From Chryseobacterium sp. (lineage in GTDB: Bacteria > Bacteroidota > Bacteroidia > Flavobacteriales > Weeksellaceae): 64,000 bases of DNA. The notes under the pieces were generated by a model. That model was not told the DNA's origin. It worked only from the letters and a program-made list of their open reading frames with translations, and made no database searches. A program made the position numbers and the translations under genes. The DNA is taken from assembly GCF_008831505.1 (NCBI RefSeq), contig NZ_CP044507.1, positions 868,001 through 932,000 on the forward strand, written 5' to 3'. Position 1 is the stretch's first letter. The number at the start of each line of letters is the position of its first letter. Shown here one piece after another: positions 45,550 through 53,257 of this stretch.

Positions 45550-47102
45550 TGAGATATAAACCGGAATTAACACTAAGTCTAATTCTGTCCTATCTGGCTG
45601 TAGCCGCACAGGAGAAGGACAGCCTGAATTTGATGCAGAACCGGATTTACAGGCCTCAGTTTGATCACCTGAAGACAAATCCGGTGCAATACACAGATTT
45701 ACCGCTGGCCGATTTTACAGAAACCAGCCTAATGCTTAGCAGCCGCGATCTCAATCTGAAACGTACCCAAACCGCCGGGCAAATCACTGAATATGGCTTT
45801 GCAACAGACGGTATCTTTAACATTCATCAGAATCTCCGGCTTTTTGGCAGTTTCAATTACGCTTTCATAAAGGAAAAAGAACTTGCCTACAACCTGACTT
45901 CCCAGCGCACGGAGAATAATATGATTCTAAATCCAAATTATCTGCTGGTACCAAAAGCCGGTGACTGGGAATCACAGGAGTACAAAGTAACCGGTGGTGC
46001 AAGTTACAGGCTTTCTTCTTTTGATTTTGGCGCAACTGTAAACTACGGAAACCGGAGTTCCTTCCGGGATACTGATCCCCGCCCCGGCATCTCCTCCGCC
46101 GATTACTCAGGAAAAGCTTTTGTTGGTTTTAATTTGGGAAAACATCAAATCTCATTTTTTGGACATTTAGGCCGCAAGACAGAAGAGCACGATATAATTT
46201 CAGTGAACGAATACATTAATGCACCCTCGTTTCCGGATACTTTCGTACGATTTTCGGCGGGTTATGGCCGGATAATTAATTTCCCGTCTTACAGTGATTT
46301 CATTTACAAAACTTTTGACCGAGGTTACGGTGCCGGTTATGCTTTCCAAGGTGAGCATGATTTGATAACTGTTAATTCCGGCTACTCAAAATCGATTGAG
46401 ACTTTATTTACAAAAGATGCAGGTGGAGCTGTCTATTTCGAGGAAAGTCTGGAAAACATGAAATACCGCCTAAAAAGTTACTATGCACAAGTGCAGTGGT
46501 TGCGGAGAGGTGCTGAAAAAGATATTATTACTAATTTAGATTTGAAGAGCATTACCGGCGATAATTATAGTGTGCCGGAGCAGGGTCAGAATTTCCGTAT
46601 GACCCTGGACCGGGCAGAACTTTCCAACGCGGTGGTCTGGAAGGACCGGAAGCGTGTGCTTCTGGGTTTAAATACAAGCGCGTCATACTCAGATTTTTCC
46701 GCAACAGACCTTTTAGGAGTTACCTATAAGTACATCAAATCTTTTGATTTACAGTTTGCAGCAAACCGCGACCTCCTTCATTCAACAGAATTTATACTGA
46801 ACCTGGAAGCGGGCGCTGAAGCCTATATTCCCCTCTGTCAAAGCCTGAATTATACAGCGGCATCCTCCAGTGACCTGATCTTCAATAATGTGATTGCGCC
46901 TGATCACGCATTTGAATCAACTACTAAATTAGGTCCGCAACTTACCCTGAACTTTTACCGTCCTTTAACTGCCAGAACAAACCTCAGGATTTTCACCAGT
47001 TTTGCGGCACTATATGCGCTAAGCAGTGAGTTTCAGGATCAAACCGATTATTCCGGTACGCCTAACCTCCGTTTTAATGCAGGAATTTCTTTGTTCTACT
47101 AG
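45546..47102 (+). CDS. DUF6850 outer-membrane beta-barrel protein
   Basis: 518 aa. Signal peptide (LSLILSYLAVAAQ). The rest alternates amphipathic strands rich in Tyr/Phe/Gly and ends with an aromatic C-terminal strand (NAGISLFY), as expected for an outer-membrane barrel. Conserved landmarks include SSRDLNLKRTQTAG, GDWESQEYKVTGGASY and GNRSSFRDTDPRPG. DUF6850 genes travel with DUF4876 and a TonB-dependent receptor. Translationally coupled to the DUF4876 gene by a 4-nt overlap. Transport role is inference. Confidence 0.82.
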   Translation: MMRYKPELTLSLILSYLAVAAQEKDSLNLMQNRIYRPQFDHLKTNPVQYTDLPLADFTETSLMLSSRDLNLKRTQTAGQITEYGFATDGIFNIHQNLRLFGSFNYAFIKEKELAYNLTSQRTENNMILNPNYLLVPKAGDWESQEYKVTGGASYRLSSFDFGATVNYGNRSSFRDTDPRPGISSADYSGKAFVGFNLGKHQISFFGHLGRKTEEHDIISVNEYINAPSFPDTFVRFSAGYGRIINFPSYSDFIYKTFDRGYGAGYAFQGEHDLITVNSGYSKSIETLFTKDAGGAVYFEESLENMKYRLKSYYAQVQWLRRGAEKDIITNLDLKSITGDNYSVPEQGQNFRMTLDRAELSNAVVWKDRKRVLLGLNTSASYSDFSATDLLGVTYKYIKSFDLQFAANRDLLHSTEFILNLEAGAEAYIPLCQSLNYTAASSSDLIFNNVIAPDHAFESTTKLGPQLTLNFYRPLTARTNLRIFTSFAALYALSSEFQDQTDYSGTPNLRFNAGISLFY

Positions 47103-47155
47103 CCTATATAGCCATTATGCGAAGTTGATCTGATTTAATGAGATGAAATTTGAGC

Positions 47156-47353
47156 TCAGCTCCGTTTGTGATAAGCAAATCTTGGTTTGATTTCGCGGTT
47201 CAGAAAGATTCCCTTGGAGTAGGCCGCCCTGAATTCGTCAAAAACCTCCTGCGGAACATCCAGATAATCATAAACTGAGCCTGAATTATAGACAATGGTC
47301 AGGATCCGCAGTTCGGGTTTGTAATAATATTTATTGATGACGGTAGAAGGCAT
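47156..47353 (-). CDS. KTSC domain protein
   Basis: 65 aa, a single KTSC domain: YYYKPELRILTIVYNSGSVYDYLDVPQEVFDEF, here shown in its YNSGSVYDYLDVP core, and a final KGIFLNREIKPRF. KTSC domains are small beta-barrel-like units of unknown function, often fused to RNA-acting enzymes. Stand-alone here, divergent from cvfB. Confidence 0.85.
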   Translation of the reverse strand: MPSTVINKYYYKPELRILTIVYNSGSVYDYLDVPQEVFDEFRAAYSKGIFLNREIKPRFAYHKRS

Positions 47354-47416
47354 AGTCCGGCAGGTGCAATATCTGTTCCTTTAGATTTCATACCTTTACA
47401 GCTTATTATTTTATAT

Positions 47417-48253
47417 ATGAAAATCGGCCAAACGCAAATTCTTAAAATTGCAGAGAAAAATTATTCCGGACTTTTCCTGGAAGACGAAAACGGGGAAAGG
47501 GCTTTCCTTCCCAAGATTTTTGCTTCAGAAGATGCTGAAGTTGGCAGTGACATGGAAGTTTTCGTATATCAGGACGACGACAGACTGAAGGCGACTACCG
47601 AAAAGCCGACCGCAGAAATCGGTGAGTTTGCCGTGATGACATGTGTGCAGGCGTTGCCCAGCGGTGCATTTATGGATTGGGGCATCATCAAGGATCTTTT
47701 TATTCCCTATCAGCAGCAGAAGCTGAAAATCCTGGAAGGTAAACGATATCTCGTTTATGTATATGTGGATGAAAAGCTGGGCCTGATAACCGGTACCACA
47801 AAGTTTAAGAGGAATCCGCAGTATGAAGATCTGCCCTTCCGCAAAGGAGACAAGGTGAATCTTATTATCATGGGCGAAAGCGAACTGGGCTGGAACGTGA
47901 TCATCAACAAAAAATACATAGGGCTAATTTATACTTCCGATGTTTATAAGCGGCTTTTTCCGCTTTCTGATGAGGTGGGATATATTAAAACCATTCGCGA
48001 GGACGGAAAAATCGATGTTTCCCTGCAGCCTGAAGGTTATGATAATATAGACGAATTCCAGCAGGTGATCCTGGAAAAACTGGAAAGCAATTACGGTCTT
48101 CTGTATCTTTCAGACAAATCCGAGCCGGAAGAAATTAAGCAGGAACTCCAGATGAGTAAGAAGAATTTCAAAAAAGCCATCGGTGGCCTGTACCGTGACA
48201 AGAAGATAGAAATATTTGAAGATAAAATACGTTTGGTTAACGAAGGAGAATAG
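47417..48253 (+). CDS. cvfB: S1-like RNA-binding protein, CvfB family
   Basis: 278 aa. Tandem S1-like domains (about 3-65, 68-130, 145-215) and a C-terminal winged-helix domain (SKKNFKKAIGGLYRDKKIEI). Diagnostic segments: GAFMDWGIIKDLFIPYQQQ and DKVNLIIMGESELGWNVIINKKYIGLIY, given here as GAFMDWG and KYIGLIY cores. CvfB homologues bind RNA and affect virulence gene expression in Staphylococcus; function in flavobacteria is unknown. Confidence 0.9.
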   Translation: MKIGQTQILKIAEKNYSGLFLEDENGERAFLPKIFASEDAEVGSDMEVFVYQDDDRLKATTEKPTAEIGEFAVMTCVQALPSGAFMDWGIIKDLFIPYQQQKLKILEGKRYLVYVYVDEKLGLITGTTKFKRNPQYEDLPFRKGDKVNLIIMGESELGWNVIINKKYIGLIYTSDVYKRLFPLSDEVGYIKTIREDGKIDVSLQPEGYDNIDEFQQVILEKLESNYGLLYLSDKSEPEEIKQELQMSKKNFKKAIGGLYRDKKIEIFEDKIRLVNEGE

Positions 48254-48311
48254 ACACGCAGGACTGGATTTCAGTCCTTTTTTATGCCTGGAATGGAAAA
48301 TCAATAAACAG

Positions 48312-48342
48312 AAAAAGAGCAGTGGTAAGAACTGCTCTTTTT
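48312..48342. terminator. bidirectional terminator between cvfB and tRNA-Pro
   Basis: 12-bp stem AAAAAGAGCAGT/ACTGCTCTTTTT; A- and T-runs allow use from both sides. Confidence 0.8.
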
Positions 48343-48348
48343 TATCAG

Positions 48349-48422
48349 TCGGGATGACTGGATTCGAACCAGCGACCCCTTGCACCCCATGCAAGTACGC
48401 TACCAGGCTGCGCTACATCCCG
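48349..48422 (-). tRNA. tRNA-Pro (anticodon GGG)
   Basis: 74 nt on the minus strand. Acceptor stem CGGGATG/CATCCCG with discriminator A, D-arm with CCTGGTAG, anticodon stem CTTGC/GCAAG around the loop ATGGGGT (anticodon GGG), and T-loop GGTTCGAATCC. CCA is not encoded. Confidence 0.96.
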
Positions 48423-48441
48423 AATTCGTGGGCAAAAGTAA

Positions 48442-48789
48442 TCATTCTTTTCTTACCAGCAAAATCCAGTCTTCTTCCAGGAATTTATAGCCAATATCAT
48501 AGACAAAACGGTACTCTGCACCGTTTTTATATATTTTCAGATTTGTAAAATATTCGAAATCAAAACCTTCGGCTGAAAGTTTACTGCGGGTGGTTTTCGC
48601 TTTGCCTTCGGTGAACTTTTGATCAGCTAAAATCCGGTGATTCTTTCGCAGTTTATTATTGATATTGCGCATCAGATTCGATGCGTCTTTATTCTGCTTA
48701 TTGTTAAAGGCATTACGGCACGCGTCCGAACAGAATTTCTTGTCGGATCTGCCGTGTATGGGCTCGCTGCATTCCAGACAGTTGTTCAT
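48442..48789 (-). CDS. small zinc-ribbon protein
   Basis: 115 aa from ATG 48789 (MNNCLECSEPI). N-terminal treble-clef/zinc ribbon with ligands C-x2-C ... C-x3-C (CLEC, FCSDAC), then a basic helix and a mixed C-terminal domain. Common in Bacteroidetes, function unknown; the basic surface suggests nucleic-acid binding. The start is 4 nt after the VOC gene stop, so they form an operon. The longer frame to 48888 overlaps the VOC gene. Confidence 0.75.
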   Translation of the reverse strand: MNNCLECSEPIHGRSDKKFCSDACRNAFNNKQNKDASNLMRNINNKLRKNHRILADQKFTEGKAKTTRSKLSAEGFDFEYFTNLKIYKNGAEYRFVYDIGYKFLEEDWILLVRKE

Positions 48790-48793
48790 GTGC

Positions 48794-49192
48794 TTAAGTT
48801 TTAAGTTTTTTGGCGAAAGCAATAATGTGACCGTCAGGATCAGCCAGATAACATGCACGGTCTCCCCAGTCGCGGTCGGAAGGTGCACTTACGATTTCAG
48901 CATTCAGATTAACGGCTTTCTGAAATTCAGCTTCAATATCATCAAGATAAAGATAAAGTTCACAACGCGGAATTCCTGTTCCGCTTGCAGGGTCGGGTGT
49001 TTTCCCGTGAAGAATTTTGTTTATGCTGCTGTTGGGCATCAAGCCCAGGGTGAAAAAATCAGAAAGCTGAAACTCTGTCATTCCGGGCACATCCAACACA
49101 GGCTCCAAACCAAGAATCTGTCTGTAAAAATCCCGGCTTGTGGCTTGATCTGTTACGTACAGGATTGAATGTACTTTCTGAAAGCTTTTCAT
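48794..49192 (-). CDS. VOC family protein (glyoxalase/bleomycin-resistance-like)
   Basis: 132 aa from ATG 49192 (MKSFQKVHSIL). Two-module VOC fold: FYRQILGLEPVLDVPG and then CELYLYLDDIEAEFQKAV ending LADPDGHIIAFAKK, here shown by the LADPDGH core. Substrate unknown; the C-terminal DPDGHII motif is typical of dioxygenase/glyoxalase-like members. Heads a two-gene operon with the zinc-ribbon gene. Confidence 0.85.
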   Translation of the reverse strand: MKSFQKVHSILYVTDQATSRDFYRQILGLEPVLDVPGMTEFQLSDFFTLGLMPNSSINKILHGKTPDPASGTGIPRCELYLYLDDIEAEFQKAVNLNAEIVSAPSDRDWGDRACYLADPDGHIIAFAKKLKT

Positions 49193-49261
49193 CACAATCA
49201 AATATAGCAAAATATCCGTTCGGAAACGGATATTTATAAGTATACTGTAAAGTTGTGGTAT

Positions 49262-49606
49262 TTACTGCTTAATGATTTGTTTAATTTTCTGAGTATTGTC
49301 GCTCAGTGTATATCTCATCAGATATTTGCCGGGTCTCAGGTTTCCAAGGTTAATCTCCGCCGCATTCATATTCACATTATAGCTTGCCACCTGAGTGCCA
49401 AGAATGGAATAAAAGGAAACCGACTTCACTTTTACCATTGGATCTTTTGCTTTCACCAACAGGATATCGCGTGTAGGATTAGGATAGGCCACCAAAGTTC
49501 CGTCATCATTTTTCTGGCTGATGCCAAAGGGTTCGCGGCTTTGAGCAGTTAAAGTGGAGCTGAAGCCAAGGCCAAAAAATAATATAATAAGTAAAAGTTT
49601 TTTCAT
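49262..49606 (-). CDS. T9SS type A sorting-domain-only protein
   Basis: 114 aa. Signal peptide (LLIILFFGLGFSSTLTAQ), a short linker, and then a complete type A sorting domain: AYPNPTRDILLVKA, SFYSILGTQV, NLGNLRPGKYLMRY, ending KIKQIIKQ. The sorting domain targets cargo to the type IX secretion system for surface attachment. Here no cargo domain exists between signal and sorting domain, so the mature product would be a 20-30 aa stub plus CTD. Confidence 0.88.
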   Translation of the reverse strand: MKKLLLIILFFGLGFSSTLTAQSREPFGISQKNDDGTLVAYPNPTRDILLVKAKDPMVKVKSVSFYSILGTQVASYNVNMNAAEINLGNLRPGKYLMRYTLSDNTQKIKQIIKQ

Positions 49607-49677
49607 TTTTTAATACAATACTTTACGAAGATAAGAAACTTCTTTTAACCTGCAATAGTTTTATCATTAACTATTGG

Positions 49678-49685
49678 TAAATTTG
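49678..49685 (+). promoter_or_regulatory. -7 box of hemB
   Basis: TAAATTTG 36 nt before ATG 49722. Confidence 0.5.
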
Positions 49686-49721
49686 TACTTTCAAAAAGAA
49701 TACCACTTTTACATTTATATT

Positions 49722-50714
49722 ATGATGATATATTCCCGGAACCGACGTCTCAGAGTGAGCGCCGCCATACGCAGTTTAGTACAGGAAACTGTCCTTACTA
49801 CCAACGACCTGGTAATGCCGGTTTTTGTAATGGAAGGCCAGAACAAACAGGAAGCTATTCCTTCTATGCCCGGAATATTCCGCAGGACTCTGGACTTAAC
49901 GGTAAAGGAGTGCCGCGAGCTGTATTCATTGGGAGTGAAAGGCGTGAACCTTTATATGAAGGTTTCTGAGAACCTGAAAGACAATACCGGAAAAGAATCC
50001 TGGAATGACAGCGGACTTATGCAGGATACCATCAAAGCGATCAAGGATGCTGTTCCCGGAATGGTGGTTATGCCCGATGTAGCGCTGGACCCATATTCGG
50101 TTTACGGTCATGACGGTATTATAACCAACGGAAAGGTTGAAAATGACGCTACCAACGAAGCACTTACAAAAATGGCTGTTTCTCACGCCAAGGCCGGTGC
50201 CGACATTGTTGCGCCCAGTGATATGATGGATGGCAGGGTGGCCGCTATACGTACTGGTTTGGAAGAAGGCGGTTTTACTGATGTAGGCATTTTAAGCTAC
50301 TCAGCAAAATATGCCAGTTCTTTTTATGGCCCGTTCCGCAGTGCTTTGGATTCAGCACCCGTGGATGCACAGGAAATTCCGCAGGACAAGAAAACCTATC
50401 AGATGGACTTTCATAACTCGCGCGAAGCTATTGATGAAGTATTGAAAGATGTAGCCGAAGGTGCCGATATCATTATGATTAAGCCGGGTATGCCATATCT
50501 GGATATCGTAGCCAAAGTTCGCGAAACCATTGAGTTGCCGATTGCCGTTTATAATGTAAGCGGCGAATATGCCATGCTGAAGGCGGCGGCACAGAACGGC
50601 TGGCTGGACAATGACAAAGCGGTTATTGAAAGTTTAACCTGTATCAAGCGCGCCGGCGCCGATATGATCTTTACCTATGCGGCCAAGGAAGCGGCCATCC
50701 TGCTGAACGGATAA
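49722..50714 (+). CDS. hemB: porphobilinogen synthase (delta-aminolevulinate dehydratase)
   Basis: 330 aa from ATG 49722 (ATG 49725 is possible). Condenses two 5-aminolevulinates to porphobilinogen for haem/tetrapyrrole synthesis. Schiff-base lysines lie in SAKYASSFYGPFR and IMIKPGMPYLD. The metal loop reads DVALDPYSVYGHDG, with Asp/Ala where zinc enzymes have three Cys, so this is the Mg-type, zinc-independent class. RBS absent, typical of the phylum. Confidence 0.96.
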   Translation: MMIYSRNRRLRVSAAIRSLVQETVLTTNDLVMPVFVMEGQNKQEAIPSMPGIFRRTLDLTVKECRELYSLGVKGVNLYMKVSENLKDNTGKESWNDSGLMQDTIKAIKDAVPGMVVMPDVALDPYSVYGHDGIITNGKVENDATNEALTKMAVSHAKAGADIVAPSDMMDGRVAAIRTGLEEGGFTDVGILSYSAKYASSFYGPFRSALDSAPVDAQEIPQDKKTYQMDFHNSREAIDEVLKDVAEGADIIMIKPGMPYLDIVAKVRETIELPIAVYNVSGEYAMLKAAAQNGWLDNDKAVIESLTCIKRAGADMIFTYAAKEAAILLNG

Positions 50715-50732
50715 ATTCTCACCACAAATTAC

Positions 50733-50766
50733 AGAGGGGTCTTCAATTATGGAGGCCCTCTTTTAT
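50733..50766 (+). terminator. Rho-independent terminator of hemB
   Basis: AGAGGG ... CCCTCT stem with an inner G-U-rich helix, then TTTTATTT. Confidence 0.75.
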
Positions 50767-50782
50767 TTGGAATATGTTGAAA

Positions 50783-51055
50783 TCACATTACTTCAAACAT
50801 TGAATTCACTGATTGTATCAAAAAACAGTCTTTTATTACTATTAATAGCATCATAATCAGTATAGTTACTGTTAAAGAAATTTTGATTTTTCCTCTTGTA
50901 TGAATAAGTAAAAAAACGAATAACGCGAAATTTATAATATCAAGTATAAGCCATTGGACCATTCCCATATAGCCCAAGAAATAATTCAAAATGCTTAAAG
51001 TAAAGAACAGTAGGGATATTATCCCCATATATTTAGTTTTGGTTAAATTTTCCAC
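50783..51055 (-). CDS. small membrane protein, function unknown
   Basis: 90 aa with three predicted transmembrane helices (about 10-28, 33-52, 58-78) and short hydrophilic ends. AT-rich compared with neighbours. No family recognised. Start ATG 51055 has no clear promoter. Confidence 0.55.
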   Translation of the reverse strand: MENLTKTKYMGIISLLFFTLSILNYFLGYMGMVQWLILDIINFALFVFLLIHTRGKIKISLTVTILIMMLLIVIKDCFLIQSVNSMFEVM

Positions 51056-51677
51056 TTCGATAGATATATGTTACTAATTCAAAATAAATAGTTTACATTT
51101 CGCCGCTGTCGCGGTTTTATTTACTGGCCTTTTATGCCGCTAACCACGGCGTGTACGGAGGTTTTCTCAGCGGGCACGGAGGTTTTTATACTATATTTTT
51201 GAATAAATCTAACATCTGAAATCTGATGTCTGAAATCTGATGTCTGAAATCTAAATACTTTAACCACAAAGTCCACAAAGGTTTTCACAAAGTGCACGGA
51301 GAGAAGATTCTTATTTTAATTTGAGTAAATCCAAAATCCACAGTTTAAAATTCAAAATCTGAATGGATTGTCCGCTTTTTACCTCAACATCAGGAAAACA
51401 GCCTCTTTGTCATTCCGCAGGAATCTCAATAGACAGAAATCTACTGTAAATAACAATTTGACGGATTTGTATCCGTATTTTTTTTAAATATATCTATATA
51501 ATCAGTGTGTATACTATTCGTGTGCGGTTAACCACGGCGTGTACGTAGGTTCTCTCAGCTTGCAGGGAAGTTTTACACTTCATTTTCTGAATAAATCTAA
51601 CTTCTAATCTCTAACTTCTAATCTCTAACCTCTGATATCTAATGTCCAGACAAAGTCCAAATTGAATAAAATTAAGC
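51056..51677. repeat. mosaic of intergenic repeats
   Basis: Two 73-nt copies beginning TAACCACGGCGTGTACG lie at 51141-51213 and 51529-51601, about 80% alike. Between them are a CACAAAG-rich tract (51261-51302), a TCTGAAATCTGATG tract (51214-51252), and one arm GTCATTCCGCAGGAATCT (51409-51426) shared with the 60-kb repeats. No ORF seen. Confidence 0.85.
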
Positions 51678-52007
51678 TTAGAACCAGGGTTTCCTTCCCT
51701 GAACATACGTGCGGTCAAACTGCTCGTCACTCATCGTAAGGTAAATAATACCTTCAATAAGAGGTACGATAAAAACTACAGGATAGAAGGCACTCCCAAT
51801 CCCGCAGGTAATGATGGTGAGCAGTGGCAGGATAATGAGCGTGGAAAGCAACAGCGTAATACCTTCACTTGTATAACCCAGATAGAACTTGTGGATGCCT
51901 AAAGCACCCAAAATGATGGCGAAGATGCCTGTGGCCAGTTTCTTGTCGGAGCGGTAATTGGGATTTCTGTTTTGTGGATCGGGATTATTGTAGCCGTAGG
52001 TTTCCAT
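51678..52007 (-). CDS. TM2 domain-containing protein
   Basis: 109 aa. Hydrophilic N-terminus (Asn/Tyr-rich, about 1-20), then a TM2 domain: KKLATGIFAIILGALGIHKFYLG, here the LGALGIHKFYLG core, two transmembrane helices joined by a short loop. TM2 proteins are small membrane proteins of unclear role. No operon partners. Confidence 0.88.
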   Translation of the reverse strand: METYGYNNPDPQNRNPNYRSDKKLATGIFAIILGALGIHKFYLGYTSEGITLLLSTLIILPLLTIITCGIGSAFYPVVFIVPLIEGIIYLTMSDEQFDRTYVQGRKPWF

Positions 52008-52117
52008 GGTTTTTTATTTAAAATTAACAATAATATTGAATTTCTGCACAAATATTTAAGGCTTGTGCCGATATATTCAAAAATTTGTGCTTACTGAAGT
52101 CGTGCACCATTTTTATT

Positions 52118-52125
52118 TATATTTG
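52118..52125 (+). promoter_or_regulatory. -7 box of lptB, 4 nt before the ATG
   Basis: TATATTTG, then CTGC, then ATG 52130. Predicts leaderless mRNA. Confidence 0.6.
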
Positions 52126-52129
52126 CTGC

Positions 52130-53191
52130 ATGATTTTACGGGGAGAAAATTTAATTAAGGAGTACGGACCGAAAAAGGTGGTGAAAGGCGTTTCTGTGCA
52201 GGTTTCACAAGGTGAAATTGTAGGGCTTTTAGGTCCCAACGGTGCCGGAAAGACAACTTCTTTCTATATGATTGTGGGTCTGGTGAAACCAACCTCCGGA
52301 AAAATCTACCTGGACGATAAGGAAATTACTTCAGATGCGATGTACCGCCGTGCACAGAAGGGTATTGGCTACCTGGCGCAGGAAGCATCGGTATTCCGTA
52401 AACTTTCTGTGGAGGAGAATATCTTAGGAGTTCTTCAGCTTACCAAGCTTTCCAAAAGGGAACAGCAGATGAAGTGCGACGAACTTATTGAGGAGTTTTC
52501 TCTCCAGCATGTGCGCAAGAACCGTGGCGACCTGCTTTCAGGTGGTGAAAGACGCCGGACCGAAATTGCCCGCTGTCTGGCTACAAGTCCCAACTTTATT
52601 CTATTGGATGAACCATTTGCGGGAGTGGACCCCATTGCGGTGGAGGATATCCAGAAAATAGTCCGCAGCCTTGTCGACAAAAACATAGGCATCCTGATTA
52701 CTGATCACAATGTGCAGCAAACCCTTGCAATTACCCACAAAACCTATATTATGTTTGAAGGTAAGATCCTGAAAGAAGGTCTGCCGCATGATCTGGCAAA
52801 TGATCCTCTGGTTCGGGAGGCTTATCTGGGGGAGAACTTTGTATATCAGGACATCCTGAATAAGGAACACACCAAATCATACGTATACAATATCTGGGCA
52901 GGTAATTTTGATACTAAAAACCAGTTCAGGGATTTTGTTGATGAAAATTTTTCCGGACTGGACAATCTTAGGCTGATGTACGGCTTTGAAGATATGAGTT
53001 TTGCTTCGCTGGCCAATTCAGAGATTGAACACATTTTCAACAATGTGGTTGATAAAAATGCGAACAATTCATTTCTTTTCCAGAAGAAGGAACTAACAAG
53101 CCGCTATTCAATGGAAATGGCAGAAGCTGAATCCAGCGCTGCCAGCCGTCCCGAACTGCACTATCTGACAAGCTACAGCTACAAAAACTAA
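52130..53191 (+). CDS. lptB: LPS-export ABC ATPase LptB with a C-terminal extension
   Basis: 353 aa from ATG 52130 (MILRGENLIKEYG). ATPase of the LptB2FG transporter that extracts LPS from the inner membrane. Walker A GPNGAGKTTS near 38, signature LLSGGERRR near 138, Walker B FILLDEPFAGVDP near 160, switch His in ITDHN; the LptB core ends with VREAYLGENF near 241. About 110 extra residues follow (from YVYNIWAGNFDTKNQFRDFV), absent from typical LptB; the IWAGNF start recalls the Imm22-type domain, not verified. Confidence 0.88.
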   Translation: MILRGENLIKEYGPKKVVKGVSVQVSQGEIVGLLGPNGAGKTTSFYMIVGLVKPTSGKIYLDDKEITSDAMYRRAQKGIGYLAQEASVFRKLSVEENILGVLQLTKLSKREQQMKCDELIEEFSLQHVRKNRGDLLSGGERRRTEIARCLATSPNFILLDEPFAGVDPIAVEDIQKIVRSLVDKNIGILITDHNVQQTLAITHKTYIMFEGKILKEGLPHDLANDPLVREAYLGENFVYQDILNKEHTKSYVYNIWAGNFDTKNQFRDFVDENFSGLDNLRLMYGFEDMSFASLANSEIEHIFNNVVDKNANNSFLFQKKELTSRYSMEMAEAESSAASRPELHYLTSYSYKN

Positions 53192-53257
53192 AACTGTTTT
53201 GGTCAAATTTTTGTTTATTTCAGGTTTTGGAATTTTCTGAAACCTTTTTTGACATTG

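Noticed and set aside
51056-51677. A hidden gene in the 620-nt gap
   Set aside because: All frames are interrupted and the content is explained by repeats.
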